From Candidatus Saccharibacteria bacterium UBA2834 (GTDB lineage: Bacteria > Patescibacteriota > Saccharimonadia > Saccharimonadales > Saccharimonadaceae): a DNA stretch of 7,752 bases. The translations under genes were made by a program, and so were the position numbers. Below the pieces are notes generated by a model. That model did not search any database and was not told the origin of the DNA. It worked only from the letters and a program-made list of their open reading frames with translations. This document shows positions 1 through 5,108 of this stretch, in pieces (the first letter of the stretch is position 1; each line of letters begins with the position of its first letter). The stretch is from contig DEGE01000001.1 of the NCBI GenBank assembly GCA_002351365.1, forward strand, positions 47,165 to 54,916. Direction: 5' to 3'.

Positions 1-476
1 TTGGCTTTGCGGACGAGCTCTTTGTCGGTAGAATCGATGGCCTGGTCGAAAGCCATATGGATATCGGCGCCGATTTTCCACTGGGCTTGCATGGAAATTT
101 CGGGATTCATGCGGATTTTGTCGCCGTTAATATGTGACTTGAAAGTGACGCCGTCGTGGTCGATTTTGGCATCCGTGAGAGAAAGCATCTGGAAACCGCC
201 GGAATCAGTAAAGGTAGGACCGTGCCAGCTGGTAAATTCGGCGAGGCCGCCAGCTTTTTCGATGAGGTCTGGGCCTGGGGCAAGAATAAGATGATATGTA
301 TTAGCGAGAATGCCTTGACTACCAAGCTCGCGCATTTGAGCGTGAGTAAGAGCTTTGACGGAGGCACGAGTGGCGGCACCAATAAAGGCTGGGGTTTCAA
401 TGTCGCCGTGTGGGGTATGAATAGTACCGACGCGCATGAGGCCGGTTTGCTTTTTGATATCAAATCTGAGAGACAT
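1..476 (-). CDS. tgt: tRNA-guanine transglycosylase, N-terminal part (cut by window edge)
   Basis: Tgt exchanges the wobble guanine of tRNAs with GUN anticodons for a 7-deazaguanine base (preQ1 in most bacteria). The frame opens at ATG 476 and stays open to base 1, giving 158 codons of a protein that is usually about 370-400 residues; the C-terminal half with the nucleophilic Asp and the zinc Cys/His cluster is outside the window. Visible hallmarks are NTYHL (residues 59-63), WHGPTFTDSGGFQ (84-96), with D91 matching the substrate-binding catalytic Asp, and GADIHMAFDQA (136-146), where most bacterial enzymes have FDEC. The start is fixed by alignment to the family N-terminus. No Shine-Dalgarno site lies in the short upstream region; an extended -10 box sits 9 bases away, so the mRNA is probably nearly leaderless. 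queA lies upstream on the same strand but is separated by an opposing gene, so the two are not one simple operon. Family call is firm; base specificity is inferred. Confidence 0.95.
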   Translation of the reverse strand, partial: MSLRFDIKKQTGLMRVGTIHTPHGDIETPAFIGAATRASVKALTHAQMRELGSQGILANTYHLILAPGPDLIEKAGGLAEFTSWHGPTFTDSGGFQMLSLTDAKIDHDGVTFKSHINGDKIRMNPEISMQAQWKIGADIHMAFDQAIDSTDKELVRKA

Positions 477-485
477 GTTGGCTAT

Positions 486-494
486 ATTTTAACA
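486..494 (-). promoter_or_regulatory. Candidate extended -10 promoter of tgt
   Basis: On the minus strand this reads TGTTAAAAT, an extended -10 (TGn plus TAAAAT), ending 9 bases before the tgt ATG. No good -35 is seen at the usual spacing, as is typical for extended -10 promoters. The predicted transcription start is only about 2-3 bases before the start codon. Confidence 0.5.
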
Positions 495-508
495 GACAAG
501 GTCTTTTC

Positions 509-537
509 TTGGCACCATAAGCGTGATAGTTTATAAT
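509..537 (+). promoter_or_regulatory. Promoter of the surface-protein gene (TTGGCA-17-TATAAT)
   Basis: TTGGCA at 509-514 and TATAAT at 532-537 are separated by exactly 17 bases, a near-consensus sigma-70-type promoter. Transcription should start near 544, about 7 bases before ATG 551, leaving no room for a Shine-Dalgarno site. It lies in the 74-base divergent gap with tgt and partly overlaps the tgt promoter region. Confidence 0.75.
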
Positions 538-550
538 TGGAATAAGATAT

Positions 551-2473
551 ATGTTATATGAGAGTGTAAAGAAGACTTTGGGGAGGGGGGGTTTTGTTTT
601 TATCGCCGTTTTTGCGGCTGCCCTTTTAGTTTTTAGTAATAATGCAGTAGCGGCTAGTGGCAATTTTGAGGTAGTAGACGTTGCTATAGCTGAAAAATCG
701 GATAGCATAGAGGGCGGTATTACAAATGTGACCGCCACGACAATAGAGCAGAATACGACTTTTCATGCAGTCGGCGATAGCGTCAGGTACGACGTAACGG
801 TTCGAAATACCGGCGAAGAAGGGCTAGAAATTGAAGATATTTCGGTCGAAAATGACAATGATTATATGGCATATGAAGTTGGCGATTATGGTGGAACAAT
901 AGTTGTAGCTGGTGACGCATTCACATTCAGCATGAGAATAGTTTATGCGACACAGTTAAGTGATATAGATCAAAGAGAGCAAGACTCTGATGCAAAGATT
1001 TTGATTAAATATGTTAATCAAGAAGAGCCAGAGATTATTGATATTGTGACCCCAGATACTAGTGACGAAATATGGTTATTTGGGATAATAATGTTAGTTT
1101 CTATAGCGGGCTTAGTAATAGTTGCATTTTGTACAAGTAAGAATAAAAAGACGATGCGATTACTGGCAATTGTCGTATTGGCTGTGGCAATAATCACACC
1201 AGTTGCTGTGTGGGCGGTAGATAATTGCGACGAGATTACGCTGACTAGTATTTATAGTTTGAAGGACCGCTTAGTCGTAAATGTAACTTTGGGCGATGAA
1301 ACTAGTGAACAAATTGTGAATTATGGTGATACGGTTGCACAATTAGAGCAACCAACAAAGGCTGGTTATTCGTTCTCGAAATGGACCATTAATGGAGCGG
1401 ACTGCGACGAAGATACGGTTATCGTTGATGATATGGAGATTACAGCGGTTTTGACGCCAAATACGAATACGCCATATAGAGTTGTTTACAAATTAATGAA
1501 CTTAGATGGTGAAACATATGAAACGGCCAAAACGATGTATGGTAATGGAACGACGGATACTCCTGTGACGCCGACTGTAGATGAATACGAAGGATTTATT
1601 TCGCCGGCAGAGCAAACGGTGCCGATTGCAGGGGATGGTTCGACGGTTATTGAATATCTATACGAAAGAGATAAGCGAACGTTAACGTTAATGGACGCTG
1701 AATACATTGACGGTGAATTTACGAGCGGCGAGTATTATTATGGAACGAGAGTGACGTTGAAGGCGAAAATACGCGAAGGTTATGCTTTTGTCAAGTGGAG
1801 CAATGGTGCCACAGACGAGGAGATTAGCTTCGATTTATTGACGAATACGGAAATCGGTCCAGTCTACGAAGAGGATGGTTCATTACATTCAGTGTTTGAA
1901 TTGGATGGACCCTGTGAGTTCCATGGCGCAAACGGTGTGATTACTGGTTGCGAAGAATATGCCGGTCAACGATATATCGATACAGGCGTAGCGCTATTTA
2001 ATGAAGACTATTATGATAAAGATTTTTATATTAGCTTTGATATAGACAGCATTAATACATCGAACCTAGATTATCGTGCAACACTTATTAGCGCGACGCT
2101 AGAAGAAAAATCGCGTCAATTTCCGGGAATTGTATTTAGGCGAGATAACAATACAAGTAATTTCTTGTTTGGGTCGAACGTTGTAAAGAATAGGGTGAAG
2201 CTTTCGGACAAAAAGATTTATTTCCCGATTTCGGACGTACAGAGTTTTGCGGTAATTCGCAAAAATATGAATGTATGCTACAGCGTCAATGGTGGTGATC
2301 CAGTATTTGTGAACAACTACGATGACTTTAACGAATTTAATGATTTAACGACGACAATTGGTGCGGCAATAGAAAATGATGTGCCAATCAGATTCTTTAC
2401 TGGCACATTATCTAATGTAGTAATAAAGTTGGGTGCAGACGTGCACGATTCCATGACTTGTGAAGAAGATTAG
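551..2473 (+). CDS. Large exported surface protein: Ig-like domain, membrane hairpin, InlB-type repeats, LamG-like C-terminus
   Basis: A 640-residue exported protein of unknown specific role, probably adhesion or envelope interaction. Residues 1-34 are a signal peptide (hydrophobic 15-28, AVA cleavage motif 32-34). Residues 37-170 look like an Ig-fold domain of the DUF11/CARDB kind (GDSVRYDVTVRNTGEEGLEI, 75-94). Residues 167-200 resemble a cell-wall sorting signal: TPDTSD, a membrane segment (174-194), then a basic SKNKK tail. A second hydrophobic segment (204-222) starts at M202 and ends in a VWA cleavage-like motif. The remainder, about 223-640, should be outside the cell: two InlB/Listeria-Bacteroides-type repeats (GYSFSKW near 272-278, GYAFVKW near 410-416) around a MucBP-like stretch (308-372), then a probable LamG/concanavalin-like domain (about 470-628; FTGTLSNVVIKLG near its end). 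Six cysteines lie outside. A G7 tract falls in codons 12-14. The stop overlaps that of convergent queA. Export is firm; the domain names are judged by eye. Confidence 0.9.
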   Translation: MLYESVKKTLGRGGFVFIAVFAAALLVFSNNAVAASGNFEVVDVAIAEKSDSIEGGITNVTATTIEQNTTFHAVGDSVRYDVTVRNTGEEGLEIEDISVENDNDYMAYEVGDYGGTIVVAGDAFTFSMRIVYATQLSDIDQREQDSDAKILIKYVNQEEPEIIDIVTPDTSDEIWLFGIIMLVSIAGLVIVAFCTSKNKKTMRLLAIVVLAVAIITPVAVWAVDNCDEITLTSIYSLKDRLVVNVTLGDETSEQIVNYGDTVAQLEQPTKAGYSFSKWTINGADCDEDTVIVDDMEITAVLTPNTNTPYRVVYKLMNLDGETYETAKTMYGNGTTDTPVTPTVDEYEGFISPAEQTVPIAGDGSTVIEYLYERDKRTLTLMDAEYIDGEFTSGEYYYGTRVTLKAKIREGYAFVKWSNGATDEEISFDLLTNTEIGPVYEEDGSLHSVFELDGPCEFHGANGVITGCEEYAGQRYIDTGVALFNEDYYDKDFYISFDIDSINTSNLDYRATLISATLEEKSRQFPGIVFRRDNNTSNFLFGSNVVKNRVKLSDKKIYFPISDVQSFAVIRKNMNVCYSVNGGDPVFVNNYDDFNEFNDLTTTIGAAIENDVPIRFFTGTLSNVVIKLGADVHDSMTCEED

Positions 2474-3474
2474 TAAATAAACATTGAGTCGCCATAACTA
2501 AGAAGCTGATAGTGGTTTTTGACGGCATACTCGTAGGCAGGTTTTAGATGGTCCCAGCCAGCAAAAGCGGCAGCAAGCATGAGGACGGTGGATTTTGGCG
2601 CATGAAAGTTCGTGAGCAAGGCGTCAACTACCTGGAATTTGAAACCCGGATAGATAAAAATGTCGTCTTCGCCTTCGGTTTTGCCGGACTTGGCCCAGAA
2701 TTCGAGCGTGCGGGTGACGGTGGTGCCGACGGCGATGACGCGATGGCCGGCAGCCTTTGTAGCTTTGATTGCCTCAATGGTTTCGGCAGGAATTTGGAAC
2801 CACTCAGAATGCATATGGTGCTCCTCGACATTGTCGCTACGAATTGGCAAGAAAGTACCAAGGCCAACATGAAGAGTAAGGTATTGGATTTGAATGCCTT
2901 TGGTTTTGAGTTTGGCGAGGGTTTCTTTGGTCATGTTAAGACTGGCAGTTGGAGCGGCGGCGGAGCCGAGTTCTTTGGCCCAAACGGTCTGATAGCGCTT
3001 AATGTCGTCGGCGTCGGCGTCGCGATGGAGATATGGTGGAAGCGGAACGTTGCCGTGGGCTTCGACGATATCGGCGAGTGGGCGGTTGCTGCTGACGGTG
3101 GCGGTACCGTTGCCAAGGATTTCTTGGATAGTGATTTGGTCGTCGGAATCATTAACAGTGAGGACGTCGCCAGCGTGGAGCTTGCCACGGTACATGACGG
3201 TATTAAGATCTGATTTGTGCTTTTCGAGGACGACAAGTTCGCGCGGACGGCCATCGGGAAGAGTAACAAAAAGACGAGCACGCATAACGCGAGTGTCGTT
3301 AAGAATAATTAAATCGCCTGGTTCAAGAAAATCGGCAATGTTGGCGTAGTGGCTGTCGGTGATTTCGCCGGTCTGTTTATTGAGGACGAGCAGGCGGGTA
3401 GTGCCGCGAATTTTTGGCGGGCGCTTGGCGATATTCTCTTCAGGGAGATTATAATTAAAATCTGAAACTAACAT
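2470..3474 (-). CDS. queA: S-adenosylmethionine:tRNA ribosyltransferase-isomerase QueA
   Basis: QueA transfers and isomerises the ribosyl part of S-adenosylmethionine onto preQ1 in tRNA, forming epoxyqueuosine, the step after Tgt in queuosine synthesis. The 334 residues are close to the family's 340-360 and the protein is co-linear from end to end. Motifs in order: LNDTRVMRARL (58-68), PLPPYLHRD (144-152), GSAAAPTASLN (170-180), TLHVGLGTF (200-208), MHSEWF (221-226), GHRVIAVGTTVTRTLE (243-258), IYPGFKF (274-280), LLTNFHAPKSTVLML (286-300) and SYGDSMFI (326-333). The APTAGLHF motif common in the family reads APTASLNM here. The ATG is fixed by the conserved N-terminal SDFNYNLPEENIA; it has no Shine-Dalgarno site and a TATAAT box only 7 bases upstream, so translation is probably leaderless. 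The TAA stop overlaps the TAG of the convergent surface-protein gene. tgt lies downstream on the same strand beyond that gene. Confidence 0.97.
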   Translation of the reverse strand: MLVSDFNYNLPEENIAKRPPKIRGTTRLLVLNKQTGEITDSHYANIADFLEPGDLIILNDTRVMRARLFVTLPDGRPRELVVLEKHKSDLNTVMYRGKLHAGDVLTVNDSDDQITIQEILGNGTATVSSNRPLADIVEAHGNVPLPPYLHRDADADDIKRYQTVWAKELGSAAAPTASLNMTKETLAKLKTKGIQIQYLTLHVGLGTFLPIRSDNVEEHHMHSEWFQIPAETIEAIKATKAAGHRVIAVGTTVTRTLEFWAKSGKTEGEDDIFIYPGFKFQVVDALLTNFHAPKSTVLMLAAAFAGWDHLKPAYEYAVKNHYQLLSYGDSMFIY

Positions 3475-3481
3475 TCTGTAT

Positions 3482-3487
3482 ATTATA
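3482..3487 (-). promoter_or_regulatory. -10 box of queA (leaderless arrangement)
   Basis: The minus strand reads TATAAT followed by 7 bases and the queA ATG, which places the transcription start on or next to the A of the start codon. The -10 lies in the palindrome ATTATATAAT (3482-3491). The -35 region (TGGCGA at 3510-3505) is poor and overlaps a short inverted repeat. Confidence 0.65.
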
Positions 3488-3495
3488 TAATTTTT

Positions 3496-3510
3496 TGGCG
3501 GTTTTCGCCA
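3496..3510. repeat. Short inverted repeat upstream of queA
   Basis: TGGCG and CGCCA arms of 5 bases around a GTTTT centre. It covers the queA -35 region and part of the spacer, a possible operator. It has no T-run in a direction that would make it a terminator for the upstream gene. Confidence 0.35.
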
Positions 3511-3515
3511 GGGGT

Positions 3516-3546
3516 AGAAAAAGGGCCGAGATGAAACTCGGCCCTT
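3516..3546 (-). terminator. Intrinsic terminator of the 216-residue orphan gene
   Basis: A perfect 10-base-pair stem (AAGGGCCGAG at 3521-3530 with CTCGGCCCTT at 3537-3546) closes a 6-base loop. On the minus strand it is followed by a T-rich run (TTTCT). It begins 15 bases beyond the TAA of the gene at 3562-4212 and ends that transcript before the queA promoter. Confidence 0.92.
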
Positions 3547-3561
3547 GAATCGCCATGAGAC

Positions 3562-4212
3562 TTATGCCATGGCGATGTTGAAGTCGTCTTTTCGAAAATC
3601 TGCCTGTGTATACAGGACATTGCGGACGAATTCATCCGGAAAGCGCTGGTCCTGGCAATCGGCGAGGATCTGTTTGATCTCAGGCTTATCCATATTGCTG
3701 GTCGCATAGGCCGCAATCAGATGGTTAACGCCCTCCACATTAACCGACGCGAAGCGGTGGGACTTGCCGCGATGGTTCTGCCCCTGGGACATCCAGCTGA
3801 CGCCAAGCTCGCCGCGTCGCTCGTGGCGAATTTCGCGGAATTTCTGCTTGTCGTCCGTACGAAGTGCCGGATTATAGAAACCGCAGAGCCAGGGAATGGC
3901 GTTTTCTACGCCATGCGGGTAACGTAGCAGAGTTACTCGAGCGCGGGGCTTCTGGGGGTCCTTAATCTCGAAGGCTGAGCCATAGTATGCCTCACGATCA
4001 AAAATCTTCTCTCCTTTCATATTGAATACAGTCAGGCGATGAAGCCGGGGATCGTAGTTGTAACTGAGCCGACAGTGGGGGATAATGCCCCCGTGAATAC
4101 GGTCAGTAACGATCCAGAGCTTGTTGCCATCGAGCTCTTGGTGGGGAGTTTTCCCCACGAACATCCAAACAGTTTTTACGTAAGGGATTTTTTCTTTCTT
4201 CTTTTTCGCCAT
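3562..4212 (-). CDS. Unrecognised cytoplasmic basic protein, 216 residues
   Basis: I do not recognise this family. The start at 4212 is chosen because AAGGAGGT lies 7 bases upstream; the same frame runs on to 4344 without a start supported by a ribosome site. The N-terminus is lysine-rich (MAKKKKEKIPYVK). No signal peptide or membrane segment is visible. There are several aromatic and histidine positions (H24, H40, H46, H58, H100, H130, H147, H152, H164) and three cysteines (C47, C110, C186). Two stretches look well ordered, WIVTDRIHGGIIPHCRLSYN (33-52) and ENAIPWLCGFYNPALRTDD (103-121). The gene is a self-contained unit with a near-consensus promoter, a leader of about 97 bases, a strong Shine-Dalgarno site and a perfect terminator. 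Sampled 60-base lines are about 50-67% GC against roughly 42% in the neighbouring plus-strand genes, and codons such as CTG, CAG and GCC are frequent. This could reflect high expression or transfer. Confidence 0.85.
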   Translation of the reverse strand: MAKKKKEKIPYVKTVWMFVGKTPHQELDGNKLWIVTDRIHGGIIPHCRLSYNYDPRLHRLTVFNMKGEKIFDREAYYGSAFEIKDPQKPRARVTLLRYPHGVENAIPWLCGFYNPALRTDDKQKFREIRHERRGELGVSWMSQGQNHRGKSHRFASVNVEGVNHLIAAYATSNMDKPEIKQILADCQDQRFPDEFVRNVLYTQADFRKDDFNIAMA

Positions 4213-4219
4213 AGCAGTT

Positions 4220-4227
4220 ACCTCCTT
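4220..4227 (-). promoter_or_regulatory. Strong Shine-Dalgarno site fixing start 4212
   Basis: The minus strand reads AAGGAGGT with 7 bases to ATG 4212, close to the full anti-16S complement. It decides in favour of the MAKKKK start over in-frame upstream ATGs at 4344 and 4311. Confidence 0.9.
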
Positions 4228-4315
4228 CTTTTGATGGCGTGCGCACGAAGAAAAATCTCGTCGAAGATGATCAAAAAGAATTCTCAAGGTGCAAGTTTTG
4301 GGATTACTCATGTTT

Positions 4316-4344
4316 ATTATAGCACAGAACAGTAAAAAAGTCAA
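4316..4344 (-). promoter_or_regulatory. Promoter of the 216-residue orphan gene (TTGACT-17-TATAAT)
   Basis: On the minus strand TTGACT (4344-4339) and TATAAT (4321-4316) are 17 bases apart, and TGC before the -10 makes an extended -10. Predicted transcription start is near 4309, giving a leader of about 97 bases. It is the best-matching promoter in the window together with 6612-6640. Confidence 0.88.
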
Positions 4345-4381
4345 TAATACATAAGGGGTATGACGGGTTGTGGTAGAATCA

Positions 4382-4424
4382 TTTTAAGGTTTTTAAGCTT
4401 CGGTTTAGGAACGGTTTGTAGAAT
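4382..4424 (+). promoter_or_regulatory. Candidate autoregulated promoter of the two-component operon
   Basis: Two TTTTAAG copies (4382-4388, 4391-4397) are followed by two CGGTTT copies (4401-4406, 4412-4417), roughly one helical turn apart. A TAGAAT -10 candidate follows at 4419-4424 with no good -35. Tandem direct half-sites at 10-11-base steps next to a weak -35 fit binding by an OmpR/PhoB-type regulator. A second -10 candidate with extended TG (TGGTAGAAT, 4371-4379) lies upstream. Which one is used cannot be decided from sequence. Confidence 0.45.
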
Positions 4425-4437
4425 AAGATTATAAGAT

Positions 4438-4443
4438 AGGAGA
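4438..4443 (+). promoter_or_regulatory. Shine-Dalgarno site of the response regulator
   Basis: AGGAGA lies 4 bases before ATG 4448 (GGAG to ATG spacing 5) and supports that start. Confidence 0.8.
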
Positions 4444-4447
4444 AAGC

Positions 4448-5107
4448 ATGAGAGTATTATACGTTGAAGACGAAAAATTCCTAGCAGAAGCCGTAAAACA
4501 TAACCTTGAGAAGCAAGAAATTAAGACCGATATCGCGTTTGATGGTGAGGAAGGTTTAAACATGGCGGTCGCGAGCATTTATGACTGCATCATTTTGGAC
4601 ATTATGTTGCCAAAGTTGTCTGGCTTGGAAATTTTGGAAAGAATCCGCGAAAAAGGCATTAATACGCCGGTGATTATGCTGTCGGCTTTATCGGAAGTAG
4701 AAGATAAAGTGCGTGGTCTGAATATGGGTGCTGATGATTATTTAGCTAAACCGTTTAAGACTGCGGAATTAGTGGCGCGAATCATGGCTTTAACGCGTCG
4801 GCCGCAAGATTTACAACAGGAGACGATTAGTTTCTTGGACTTAACATATAATACTGACGAAAAGAGCTTGAACGGCGAGAAAATGACCAGAAAAGAAGCG
4901 GATATTATGCGTGAGTTAATCAAAACACCAGAGCATATCGTGAAGAAGGAATATCTATTGAGTAAAGTCTGGGGCGGCGAAGCGTACGGTGAGGATAACT
5001 ATATAGAAGTCTATATTTCGCGTTTACGTAAAATGCTAAAGAAAATTAGCAAAAAGACAGAGATTATGACCGTGCGCGGACTCGGTTATAAATTAGTGGA
5101 GAAATAG
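4448..5107 (+). CDS. OmpR/PhoB-family response regulator
   Basis: A 219-residue cytoplasmic transcription regulator controlled by phosphorylation from the adjacent kinase. The receiver domain spans about 1-115: acidic pair E7-D8 in VEDE, phospho-acceptor D51 in ILDIMLPKLSG, switch Ser79 in MLSA, aromatic Y98 and K101 in DYLAKPF. The winged-helix DNA-binding domain spans about 125-219, with MTRKEADIMRELIK (146-159), the recognition-helix region EDNYIEVYISRLRKML (182-197) and the wing TVRGLGYKL (208-216), all typical of the family. Length is normal. A Shine-Dalgarno site fixes the start. The gene is followed after one base by the histidine kinase, so the two are co-transcribed and almost certainly partners. 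Tandem repeats upstream suggest autoregulation. The signal and target genes cannot be read from sequence. It is close to CiaR-like Gram-positive regulators in general form, but a specific name is not justified. Confidence 0.96.
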   Translation: MRVLYVEDEKFLAEAVKHNLEKQEIKTDIAFDGEEGLNMAVASIYDCIILDIMLPKLSGLEILERIREKGINTPVIMLSALSEVEDKVRGLNMGADDYLAKPFKTAELVARIMALTRRPQDLQQETISFLDLTYNTDEKSLNGEKMTRKEADIMRELIKTPEHIVKKEYLLSKVWGGEAYGEDNYIEVYISRLRKMLKKISKKTEIMTVRGLGYKLVEK

Positions 5108-5108
5108 A

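Noticed and set aside
156..536. Plus-strand open frame of 126 codons over tgt
   Set aside because: It is antisense to unmistakable Tgt motifs and is a by-product of that gene's composition.
2548..3213. Plus-strand open frame of 221 codons inside queA
   Set aside because: It lies wholly antisense to queA, whose motifs cover the same bases. The product shows no family features and no promoter or ribosome site supports it.
3475..3520. preQ1 riboswitch before queA
   Set aside because: The -10 box is 7 bases from the ATG, so there is essentially no leader RNA to fold. No preQ1 aptamer-like pseudoknot sequence is seen.
4039..4335. Plus-strand open frame of 98 codons
   Set aside because: It is antisense to the orphan gene and its promoter, and no feature supports translation.
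4213..4344. Longer N-terminus for the 216-residue orphan protein (44 extra residues)
   Set aside because: The extra part overlaps the promoter boxes and leader, and lacks a ribosome site. The strong Shine-Dalgarno site favours 4212.
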